Below, in pieces: positions 1 to 9,528 of a DNA stretch of 64,000 bases. Where the stretch lies: positions 13,667,227-13,731,226 of the forward strand of contig OX459105.1 of the NCBI GenBank assembly GCA_949775045.1, given 5' to 3'. Position 1 is the first letter of the stretch; every line of letters begins with the position of its first letter. Source of the DNA: Metridium senile (taxonomy: Eukaryota; Cnidaria; Anthozoa; Actiniaria; Metridiidae). The position numbers were made by a program, and so were the translations under genes. The notes under the pieces are model-generated. The model made no database searches, was not told the DNA's origin, and saw only the letters and a list, made by a program, of their open reading frames with translations.

Positions 1-150
1 TGAATAACCATAATGCATTCTGGTTTTTTTTTTTGGGGGGGGGAGGGGGGGTTTGATATTGTAATTCAGATTTGTTTGATTTGATTTCAAATTTGTTTGA
101 TTTGAATTACAATAGCTACCCCCAAAAACAGAAGGCATTATGGTAATTAT
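1..150. repeat. Hairpin (MITE-like) element at window edge
   Basis: The two ends are inverted copies: ATAACCATAATGCATTCTG near the left end pairs with CAGAAGGCATTATGGTAATT near position 130-148, and a T/G-rich run pairs with CCCCCAAAAA. A smaller inverted repeat built from TTTGTTTGATTTGA lies in the middle. There is no coding capacity. The element may extend past the left edge of the window. Confidence 0.5.
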
Positions 151-604
151 GGAAGTAAGTAGAGAATGGAATGAAATAATTGGTTCTAGAACTTTAATAC
201 ATGTACAGCATTCCGTTCGCTTTTAGAAAATTAATGAGAAATAAATAGTTTTTCTTCTAAACTGCCTGGTATGTTTATTTTTTGAAAGAATTGCCTATGT
301 ATTAATTAAATAAGTACTAAAAGGACTATTCTCCTCATGTTCGGTGAATCTCAGAGAATATTAACTTCCACTTTGTGTTGGTTATTGTTCAGGGAGAATA
401 AAATTGAAGTAATCTATGTGAGATATCAAACATGAGAGAGAGCTTTTTATACATTGACACCTCTTTTGGCCTGTTCTTGTTGCTTTTGAAGATAAGGACA
501 TTCACCTTTGATTATTGTCAGATTTTCATAATGTTTTTTGATGATTTGCACAGCCATCTAAAATCAAATGTACCAACATGCAAAAATTATGCATTTTTCA
601 CTGT

Positions 605-750
605 TAGAGTAGACGCACTAAACCCGTGACATATAATTAGTACTAATTAGTACTATTTCATAAAAAAATTATTTGTTTTTTATTGTTTTATTATCACTAT
701 TTACTACTAAAAATTAGTATTTGTTTCACGGATTAAGTGTGTCTACTCTA
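605..750. repeat. Short inverted-repeat element (TAGAGTAGAC ends)
   Basis: TAGAGTAGAC at 605-614 is matched by GTCTACTCTA at 741-750, and the pairing continues inward imperfectly (CGTGA against TCACG, then AT-rich). This is the structure of a non-autonomous MITE. No second copy was recognised in the window. Confidence 0.5.
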
Positions 751-1303
751 TTAATCAGAATACCAAAGGTACTGACTGATATTCTTTTATTTTTATGTTG
801 GCATACGATGTAATTATGAAAGGCATTATTCAGTTATTTTTAAAGAAAATATTTTACAATATATAGTTAAGTAGTAGTTTATTCAATATTCTCAATTTCA
901 TGAATAATTACAATGTAATGTAATAAGCAAAAAACAAAGTCAATCACTAGAGCAAAAACACTAGAACCATGAAACAAAACCTAATTGATAGTGACAGTGT
1001 AATAGTTCTTATTTAGCAACTATTAGTTATTTATGTAGTCACTAAATAAAATGAGCTTAGCCTCGTGTTTTCAACTTGTTTCTTAGTGTATTGATTTCAT
1101 TCAAGAGATAGAAAGTGTTACTTCATATAATTAGTCACTAAAGTTTATACTTATTTTGTTGTTATTGGATTGGCATAAGCTGTAAATAGAATTTATAATT
1201 GCATTGTAAAAAGCGCTATACTATAGGTGGGTTGTGGAATAAAATAGCTGATATATTGTGTTATATTGGCTTTATAAGTACTACATTAAACATGAGACCC
1301 ACC

Positions 1304-1466
1304 AATAGACCTCTTTACCTTCCTTGTTAGATGTCCCATTTCAGATCCTGTGATGCTACCCTTGGGAATTGTTTCTTTCACATGTAAATGATATAACACG
1401 TTCATCATAAAAGAACAATTCTCAAGGGAATGACACATTGTCTGGAATAGGCAATATGCATACGGG
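1304..1466. repeat. MITE family A (ATAGACCTCTTTA ends), truncated copy
   Basis: This copy shares long stretches with elements at 20270-20430 and 51059-51235, for example CCCATTTCAGA, GATGCTACCCTTGGGAATTG and TTCATCATAAAAGAACAATT. The left terminus AATAGACCTCTTTACC is present. The matching right terminus GGTAAAGAGGTCTATT seen in the other copies is missing, because the sequence changes abruptly after GCATACGGGAGG. Confidence 0.65.
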
Positions 1467-1469
1467 AGG

Positions 1470-1660
1470 CCTCGTCTGCACGAATCCGATCCGGCTGAAA
1501 CCGCATAGAAATATTTGCGTCCACACGAATCCGCGTATCCGGAGGATTCAAGTAAAAGTATGCGGTTTCGGTGACCGGATTCACTGGATTCGTGTGGACG
1601 ATAGGCCGATTCGCATCAAAAAGTATGCGGTTTCAAAAGTATCCGGATCCGTGTAGCCGG
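1470..1660. repeat. GC-richer segment with nested inverted repeats
   Basis: GTCCACACGAATCC (1519-1532) is inverted as GGATTCGTGTGGAC (1586-1599). GAAACCGCATA (1498-1508) is inverted as TATGCGGTTTC at 1559-1569 and again at 1623-1633. The block is less AT-rich than its flanks and seems to have replaced the right end of the family A MITE. An open frame of about 70 codons through it has no recognisable product. Confidence 0.4.
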
Positions 1661-2566
1661 GGTCTTAGTGTGCTATGTCGTTGGTTCGTTCATTTTATTT
1701 ATTCATTTGTGTATTTGTTTATTTAATCATTCATTTTATTATACATTCATTTATACATTCATTCAATCATTTATCCATCCATTGATTTATCTATTCATTA
1801 ATAAATGTATCTATCCATCCATCCATTCAGCAATTCTCCATTCATCTTTTCTTCCATACAATAGTTTACAGTTGACTAGCTCTGAACGACCACTCTTGTA
1901 ATAATTGTTAATTCCATAATTTATCAAAAACGTGCATTCAATAACAAAACCTTTTTTATTAGTGTATGTCGTGTATGTCTTTTCTAGAAAAAATTAATAG
2001 TTTTAATAGATGAAATAAAACGCCAAGCCTTTCGAGCGCCAAGAAAACCTTTTTCTATTCAACACAGTGCCCAAGCCCGTCTAGACCCCAAAATCAACTT
2101 TTAGCGATTTCTCGAAAAATAAAAGTTAGATTTCTGAAAATGTCTTACCGCAAAGGTTATTCAGGCATGCACTGATATAAGCAATTCGATTTTTCACTAC
2201 TGTCCTGTGATTCTCGACCATCAATATTTATACAGACATTGACGACAACACATAGATCTATATAGATCCTTCCCCCTTCACTACCGTCTTTCATATCGGA
2301 TTATATCTGTTGACCGAGCGTCAAAAGTCAAGGGAACTGGGACTAATGTTTTGATCGGTGTTTTGTTTAGCGTTCTTCCTGTTCAAACATGTTATCGTTA
2401 CTTCGATACAGGAATACAGTTGATTATCGCCACGATATGTTGCGATGATTCAGTGAGTGTGCGTTTATGCTGCACGAAGTGCTAAATAACATTAACTCTA
2501 TACTGCAGTAGAAAAGTGCAACTGATTCAAACTATAGGGCAATCCTAATCAAAGTCAAACAACGAT

Positions 2567-2574
2567 TATATAAG
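2567..2574 (+). promoter_or_regulatory. TATA-like box of the ApeC-like gene
   Basis: TATATAAG lies 57-64 bases upstream of the ATG at 2631. That would place transcription start near 2597, with a 5' UTR of about 35 bases. It is inferred from spacing and motif only. Confidence 0.4.
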
Positions 2575-2630
2575 AGAGACAGAAACCTTGATATTTAAAA
2601 AAGAAGTGAAAAGAGCGTTTGGTAGTACCG

Positions 2631-5443
2631 ATGAAAATGAAGGTCTTCTTTGCTGCCGTGTTGTGTCTATTGGGCGCACGAGTACGAGCTCATTATCAGG
2701 TATGTTCAGTTCAACATCTGCTCTGCCACCTTATCAATATATCAGTATATACCTGTTTCTCTGAAGTCCTTGTGGTGAAGTGGTTAAAACACATATCGGA
2801 CTAGAAAGCCGAAACCGTGGCATCAAGTCCCGCCAAGGGTTAACTGATATTTTCCCCATGTATCTGTGATTTCACAGTTTGGCGGGTGCATGTGGGCTCG
2901 ACTTACAATATTTTTATCACACCACACAAATTATCATCACGCGTTACCCAATGATTCCTGCCTATGGGGTGCCATTACCGCCATTATTCAGCTACTGTTT
3001 TGATTCACTGGCGATATTTAATATATGGAGCTTGCAATTCAATAAATGGTGCTACATTATTAAAATGGTGCTTTAAATATGGAGTCGAGTTGTTTTTATG
3101 CAGCGCTTTTCATTCAGCAATTAATTTATGGAGCTGTTTTTATGGAGCTGTTTTTATGGAGCTGTTTTTATTCAGCAATTAATTTATGGAGCTGTTTTTA
3201 TTCAGCAGTCTGGTGACGACTTGCGCCTGCTGTGGCCGAGCTCGCATGGGGAATAAAAATGGCCGCGTCCAGCGATGTTACTCGGCTTGTGATAAACAGA
3301 ATTAACAACGTTTGCATAAGTCTTTCAGAAGGAGTCGACATAGATGATATATACATTAGAGAGAATTGACATTATCATAGAGGCTATTAATTATTTAGAT
3401 TCTGTGACAAGATTACCAGAAATTAAACATACATTTACCAAGACCAGGGTTCGTGCTACTCCTTAAACTCCTTGAAAACTCCTTAGATTTGATTTACGTT
3501 TTTAAGGGCACTTGAAAAGCCCTTGAATTTTAGAATATCAGCAAAAACTCCTTAGAAACTCCTTAATTCTAGCTAAAGTAGGGTAAACATTCTAGTATTG
3601 CAAATTAAAGTTAAGTAAAAATTTGTATTGTACATCACTTTCGTAAATTCGTAAATTTTTGTATATCAAAGTTGTTGCAAAAAGTGCTTAAAAATTACTT
3701 TCTTGTCCTTGAAAACTCCTTGAAAACTCCTTAGATTTTGTTTACTGACATCAGCACGGACCCTGAAGACTTTTCAGAAGCCAGACGATTAACCTCTACC
3801 ATTTGCCTCAACCCCTGAAGATTAGCTTATGGTTGGACTATCGACTTATCTTCCACTCGGCTTTCCTTCCCTTCCAATGTTTATACGTCCTCTCCCTCCC
3901 TCGAGGCAGTCACATATTTCCACACGAACTCGAGTTCACTATGCGTATTCTTCTATACATATCGTTGATTTTACTTGCTGTTATTTTCACATGATTTTTA
4001 CATTTTTAATTTTTACATTTTTATTTACTTTTCTTTTACTAATTTCTTTCACAATTAAAATACCACCGTTTGCTCCACGCTCACAGTCGGTTCCTATACA
4101 TCGCCCTTGCATTAAACACTTATGCTCGATGTATATTTCTTAAAATAATACCAGATATTTCTTGAACTAAACCGGGACTTACACCACTCAAAACATACGC
4201 AAAGACTTCTACATAAGCACTTAAGAATTACATATATATTTCTTTTAAAAAAATACTAGTTCAGGCATCAGAATGACATTGGCCCCATGCCGGCTCGGCC
4301 ACAGCAGGCGCAAGTCGTCACCAGACTGCTGAATAAAAACAGCTTCATAAAAACAGCTCCATAAATTAATTGCTGAATAAAAACAGCTCCATAAAAACAG
4401 CTCCATAAATTAATTGCTGAATAAAAAGGGCTGCATAAAAATAGCTGCATAAATTAATTGCTGCATAAAAAGGGCTCCATAAAAACAACTCGACTCCATA
4501 TTTAAAGCACCATTTTAATAATGTAGCACCATTTATTAAATTGCAAGCTCCATATAATATCGCCAGTGAATCAAAACAGTAGCTGAATAATGGCGGCAAT
4601 GGCACCCCATACCTGCCTCGGGTCCTAATATAAAGTCGCAGTCAGGTAATGCAATTTATGGCGTTTTTATAAAAAAATGTGAAGATTTAATGGGACACAA
4701 CAAGACAATTTTATAGGAGATTTTAAGCAACTTTAAACGGCTTTACGCCATATTTTAAAGAACTGAAACGTTTTCTAAAAGAACTGAAACGTTTTCTAAA
4801 ATTCCGTTTTGGAACGACCTCTTTTGAAATTGGCCATGCACGTAATCTGACTTGATGCTACATTTCATGGATTTCCAGGTAAGCGTCCCGAACTGTCTTC
4901 CTGCTCTGGCTCTTTACCTACAGACACAAGAAAACGCACTGAAGAAAGTAGAACAGAGACTACAGACCACAGAAAAAGAACTACAGAAAGCTAAGCAGAC
5001 CATTGGTATGTGCACCTTCAGTCAAGCCAAAAACTATCATAGATGGTGATGATAATGATGATGAGGATGAGTTGATGTGGTAACATTGGTGGTGATGATG
5101 ATGATAATGATGATGATTGTGGTCATGATAATGATGATGATAGAATGATTGCTGCAGAGGATGATAGTGATGATGTTAGTAACGACTATATATATAAGGG
5201 ACTGTTGCAATAATTACCAGGAGGGGGTGGGGCGAAAAACCAGAGGGGGGAGTGCATTACATAAAATTGATGCCAAGATATAGGGGGGCTCAAAGTAAAA
5301 GAGGGGCCTTTTAAGGCCCCCCTCTAGCTGTCAAATGAGTGATTTTACTTAAAAAAACTTAAAAGTTAAACTAGCTTAAAAGTTTTATTCGAAATTTATA
5401 TAAAAGCAATAAAAGATTCTGAATACAAATATAACTGTAACAA

Positions 5444-5534
<91 letters not shown>

Positions 5535-5903
5535 AAACAGTGTTAAACAAATATTGAAAATACTCGATCAATTTTAAAACTCATTCACAACTTATCAATT
5601 TCAATCTGTCTTCTAGCTAATTTAACTGGTCTTATAAGCAAAACTGATCACGAACTTGCTTTGCGACCCCTCCCTAATATACACCGTGTGTTTCTAGGAA
5701 AATGGCCCGCAGGAAGCTACTGTATAATGGCCAGCGGTAACTGTCCAGCAGGCTTTACCCGCCATTCTGGTTACATACGTGCCGTGAACATTTACAGTGT
5801 TAAACCAGCCTATGTCAAAGCAGTTACGTTTGGTAGCAGCAAGATCAAATGGCATGGAAATGGTAACCATGTCGATCTACACATCAGCGCTTGTTGCAAA
5901 TAA
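2631..5903 (+). CDS. Secreted coiled-coil protein with ApeC-like C-terminus
   Basis: The three coding exons are 2631-2699, 4924-5005 and 5698-5903, joined in phases 0 and 1, giving 118 residues. Exon 1 encodes MKMKVFFAAVLCLLGARVRA, a clear signal peptide. Exon 2 encodes a short, highly charged Q/K/E helix (about residues 24-50) with heptad character, probably an oligomerising coiled coil. Exon 3 encodes a compact Cys-containing domain beginning WPAGSYC, with NCPAGF and GYIR motifs and ending SACCK at the stop. The WPAGxYC...CPxGF...GYI pattern resembles the apextrin C-terminal (ApeC) domain of secreted, often lectin-like invertebrate proteins, although this copy is short and divergent. Start: the ATG at 2631 follows a TATA-like box, and the second in-frame ATG (codon 3) would also preserve the signal peptide. 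Intron 1 is filled by a fold-back element. Glycan or microbe binding is inferred from the family only. The exon model is solid; the domain name is moderate. Confidence 0.75.
2764..2935 (+). repeat. tRNA-Ser-derived SINE-like sequence
   Basis: In intron 1 of the ApeC-like gene. TGGTGAAGTGGT (2772-2783) resembles a pol III A box, and GGCATCAAGTCC (2819-2830) resembles a degenerate B box. Between them GGACTAGAAAGCC matches the anticodon arm of tRNA-Ser(AGA), with loop CTAGAAA. The acceptor stem cannot be folded and unrelated sequence follows, so this is a SINE head or decayed pseudogene and not a working tRNA. Confidence 0.45.
2963..4607. repeat. Fold-back element in intron 1 of the ApeC-like gene
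   Basis: The left arm at about 2963-3251 is repeated inverted at about 4283-4607. Both arms share ATGGGGTGCCATT, TGATTCACTGGCGAT, and the block GGTGACGACTTGCGCCTGCT. Each arm contains a tandem of GGAGCTGTTTTTAT units that differs in copy number between the arms. The spacer holds a separate dispersed repeat (about 3437-3745). There is no transposase frame. The element fills most of the 2.2-kb intron. Confidence 0.7.
3437..3745 (+). repeat. Dispersed CTCCTTGAAAACTCCTTAG repeat, copy 1
   Basis: It starts GGTTCGTGCTACTCCTTAAA and contains AAGGGCACTTGAAAAGCCCT. An inverted relative lies at 33440-33632, in a transportin intron. The copies share GTGCTACTCCTTAAACTCCT, the AAGGGCACTTGAAAAGCCCT block and TTCTAGTATTGCAAATTAAA. 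The shared segment looks like a transposon fragment of unknown class. Confidence 0.55.
5044..5190. repeat. GATGAT-rich simple repeat
   Basis: An interrupted (GAT)n/(ATG)n tract just after exon 2 of the ApeC-like gene. Similar tracts occur at about 7795-7880, 32300-32460 and 45545-45830, so this is a common low-complexity class here. Confidence 0.7.
5450..5531. repeat. (TA)n microsatellite
   Basis: About 41 uninterrupted TA dinucleotides in intron 2 of the ApeC-like gene. Its length is likely polymorphic. Confidence 0.95.
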
Positions 5904-5965
5904 GAACAAAACCGATATGTTTATCGATACATTGTGAATGTGTCATCAATTGTGTCATTTTGTTC

Positions 5966-5971
5966 AATAAA
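5966..5971 (+). promoter_or_regulatory. Polyadenylation signal of the ApeC-like gene
   Basis: AATAAA lies 62 bases after the stop codon, giving a short 3' UTR. Confidence 0.6.
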
Positions 5972-6324
5972 ACTGATGAAAACTAGATACCTAAAATGTC
6001 ATTATTTAAACTATTACGTGGGCAAAATGAGGAGGTACTCCCTTATATTTATAACTATACGGTAGGGTATGTGTCGCTGGTTAGGGTACGGTACGTTTTT
6101 ATGGCCTTGGACATCGTATCCATTTTATACCCCAAATTGTCTTGCATGATCTAACATTTTGACAAAATCATAGAGAAGTTTCATGTTTTTGTGTGTCTTC
6201 AGTGGATATCGGAGTGATTTTCTTAAAAACGTTTACAATAGAGGCGCGCCTCGCAGTAATACTATTTAGTACTAAAATAGCGCCCATTCTTTTGATTTTA
6301 CTGGAATTGAATAGGGTTGCTCGG

Positions 6325-7320
6325 CACGCCGGGCATAAACGACCCCGAAATCGACATGGATAGAGTATTTTGAAACTTACAAGTTAGACTTCAATTAAAC
6401 TTGGCATAAATATAAGGATTGATCAAACAAATTCAACAAGATAATTTTTAGTGTTATGGCTATGGCTATGACGTTATTATGACGTCATAACATCGTTTTC
6501 TAATGCTTTTTAAACAATTTCAAATTGATTCAATCTACGCAAACAATGTGTTTTTTTGAAACGTCTTGAGATAGCCAACACAAATTCGAAAACCGTTTCT
6601 CATTTGGACAAGGCAGTCCAAAGTTATAAAATTCTTAATTTAAAAAAAATTTAAAAACATTCACAAAACTATCGCTTCATTCATCTTTTTGAGTTCTTAT
6701 CAACGTGGCACTAAAATTCGTACATGGACTACACTAGTCATGAGCTAAAATCGTATGTTTTTAGTTTTTTGAATTTTCAAACCCAAAGGTAGATATTTAA
6801 GGCGAGAAAAACGCATACGTCATTATGACGTCACATGAATAATTATACCCAATAACAATTTTCCAACTTTTTTAAAGTAATATCACTAGTCAAGTGCTTT
6901 TCTAAAATTTCAATGGAATAAATGCTTCTTTCTACCACTTTTACAATTAAGCTATGATTCAGAATGACGTCAAATATGATGACGTCACAAACGCTTAAAT
7001 CCTTTATAACTTTATCTATAAACGTCATTGCAAGTTCCGGTTAAACGTCTAAATTATTTGCACAGTATTTCTCGTCTAATGAAGTAAAATTATAAATGCA
7101 TGAAACAAGGATAAGAAATAACCATAAAAGGAAATGCCATCTGTGACGTCACAGAAACGTCAAAACACCATTAAAATATAATATTTTATAAAATGCCACA
7201 TTTGTAACATTCTGTACAATTTTCAGCTTATTTGGACTTCTTATAATAAAATAAATAGGATTTCTTTATTTTTTGGCACACTTACTGATGCCGATTTCGG
7301 GGTCGTTTATGCCCGGCGTG
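6325..7320. repeat. ~1-kb inverted-repeat transposon carrying five CRE octamers
   Basis: The termini are 29-base inverted repeats: CACGCCGGGCATAAACGACC and on at 6325-6353, inverted at 7292-7320. There is no transposase frame inside, so it is non-autonomous. The interior contains TGACGTCA at 6480, 6826, 6965, 6980 and 7144. No target-site duplication is obvious. Confidence 0.75.
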
Positions 7321-7496
7321 TATATAATATTCCCGAATTAGATATGCCGATTTGGTGAAATATACAACAATTCATTCTTTCATTAAAGTAATACTTTTTT
7401 CTGCTATTGTTTTCTCTACCGTAATTTTCTCTCTAGCATATATGTATCTCTGTATTTTTTTATATCTGTATACAGCTACTTCAAAAACGTTGATTA

Positions 7497-7706
7497 CTGA
7501 ATAGTGCATTCCAAGACCAAAGGGCATTGTGGATCTCATTAATTTGAAATAAAAAATAATATACAGCGATCTTTACCCTCCATAACTAGCTCATACATTG
7601 TTTTGAATGGAATGCACTAATAATAAAATAACTAATTATTATATATTACAAACAAACAATATTACATGACCCAAAATGCATTTAGGTCTTGCAATGCACT
7701 ATTCAG
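7497..7706. repeat. MITE with CTGAATAGTGCATT ends
   Basis: CTGAATAGTGCATTCCAAGACC at the left is inverted as GGTCTTGCAATGCACTATTCAG at the right, giving a 22-base imperfect terminal inverted repeat around an AT-rich core of about 165 bases. Confidence 0.65.
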
Positions 7707-7894
7707 AATACAGTATTCAGTATTCTACGTTTTTTGAAATAGCTGTTTATATGAAATTGTTAATAATTATACAACAGCAACATAAAATCAATATGATGAT
7801 GGAGGTGCTTATGGTGTAATATTATGATGACGATTGTGGTGATGATGATGGTTTAACAATAATGATTATAATGACAATTATAACACTGGCATTT

Positions 7895-8540
7895 CAGTTG
7901 ACTCTCTCTCTAAACGACCTCTCTCGTCAGTAAGCGACCATATCATCTCCCTTAGGCGACCACTATTTCAATTTCCCGTTTTGTTTCCCATATAAACTCA
8001 GTAATAAATCTCTCTCGTAAGCGACCACTCTCGTAAGCAACCACTGCACGACCACCTTTAGGGTTCAAGTTTTTGACTTTTTCATTGTTTTTCCTCTCTC
8101 GTAACTGAGGACCATCCATATTCATTAGACTGCTGACTTTTGGAAAACAATACCTAAAACATCTTTAGAGATATCGTGGCGAAAAAAAATATACCAAACA
8201 AAGTGTTTTGATACAGTTATTTTGAAATCACCATTGATTTTTGAAATATGTCAAGAAGTGTTACAAATAGACTTGCTACAAGTCGACTACTCTTTAGGGA
8301 TACTGTTTATCTCGGATACCATGGGTTTCGGCGAAGCGACGGAGTCGTAATACGAGAGATCCAAAACGAAAAAAAACCCGGACTTTGAGAAAGTCTATGT
8401 TACAAATTACGAATGGTTTTTGATAGGTTCTCGTGATTTGGGCTTCCTGTGTTAAGGTTCTCGTGAAAGACCATCTCCCGTTAACGTTAGCGACCACTAT
8501 CTTCTGGTCCGAAGGTGGTCGCTTACTAGAGAATCAACTG
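7895..8540. repeat. Inverted-repeat element, CAGTTGACTCTC ends
   Basis: CAGTTGACTCTCTCTCTAAA at the left pairs with the right end GAGAATCAACTG. Inside, AAGCGACCACT-type motifs occur repeatedly in both orientations. CAGT-type termini fit a Tc1/mariner or pogo-like MITE. A central segment (about 8128-8205) is related to sequence in an intron at about 14545-14625. Confidence 0.6.
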
Positions 8541-9300
8541 TATTATGAATTCACGTTATCTTTTATATCTAGCAGTCTCATACTACTACGACTGCAGTAC
8601 ACATACTGGGATTCCTGTGTTATTTCTGTCGCGTCTTGACAAGACTGGAACCTAATAGGAATTGAGCATGCAGTGTATCGCGATTTGTGGAATGAACGTG
8701 GAAAAGGCAAAATAAAAGTATTTTAACGGAAGTAACTGGTATTTAGGTAAGCCATAATTCAGCTATATACATTGTAATACCTAGCAATGATTCGCTTTGC
8801 TGTGGCTTGTTCAGTTGCTATTTGTTTTGTTGCGAAATTGAAAACTAATTATACACGATCAATATTTGTGAAGTGTGCCTTCGTTCAGTTGTGTTATCTG
8901 CTTGTTCAAACCAGTTATTTCTTACACTAAGACAGCTAAACTAGCAAGTTATTAAAAGCTAGTTGTTCTTAATTGAAAAATTGGATGATTAGGCAAATGG
9001 TCCAAATGAAATGTGGACAAATATTTCCAGTTTAATAATAGAACAGATAATTACTAAACTCATTTATAAGTTGACGTTTGACTATAATCTTACATATTAA
9101 TTAAGTTTGCTCATTTTTTTTGAAATTATATATAATAGTTATAATATAAAACTGGTACACCAGTGATATAATCAATGATGAATGCTACCATAATGATGTC
9201 ATGATGATATTGTGATGATTAGATAATCATTTATTTATTTATTAATAACGTTTAATGAATTCTTAATTCACTATACTGAATATATTAAATATATTAAACA

Positions 9301-9450
9301 TTGCCTATCTATAGAGGGATTTCACAGCATCCATGTTTGTGGGCAAGTACAAAAGAAAGTTTATGAACGACAAATGTTTTCAGTTTCCTTGAGAGAAAAG
9401 CTCCATTGTTTTGACCACAAACATAACTGCCATGAAATCCCTGTTGGCAA
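9301..9450. repeat. Short MITE just upstream of the alcohol dehydrogenase gene
   Basis: TTGCCTATCTATAGAGGGAT is matched inversely by ATCCCTGTTGGCAA at the right end, with CATGTTTGTGG pairing with CCACAAACAT further in. It ends about 80 bases before the start codon, so it may lie in the promoter or 5' UTR. Confidence 0.6.
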
Positions 9451-9528
9451 TTAAATTCCCAGCCTTTTCAGTTCATAATCCACTGGTTATTTTCTATTCA
9501 TAGTTTTTTGACTGTATTTAATCAGACC

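Larger units (their letters stand above)
5972..9528. other. Intergenic region without a recognised gene
   Basis: No convincing coding exon on either strand. The stretch is occupied mainly by inverted-repeat elements at 6325-7320, 7497-7706, 7895-8540 and 9301-9450 plus a GATGAT-rich tract. Roughly 8550-9290 is AT-rich and shows nothing I recognise. Confidence 0.7.

Noticed and set aside
1438..1656. 72-codon frame rich in Arg/Ile/His
   Set aside because: It crosses the junction of a truncated MITE and an inverted-repeat block and has no recognisable product.
4852..4923. Using the ATG at 4852 or the CAG at 4876-4878 as the start of ApeC-like exon 2
   Set aside because: The acceptor at 4921-4923 has a better polypyrimidine tract and keeps phase 0 with the signal-peptide exon. 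The longer version adds an unrelated stretch, though an alternative acceptor cannot be excluded.
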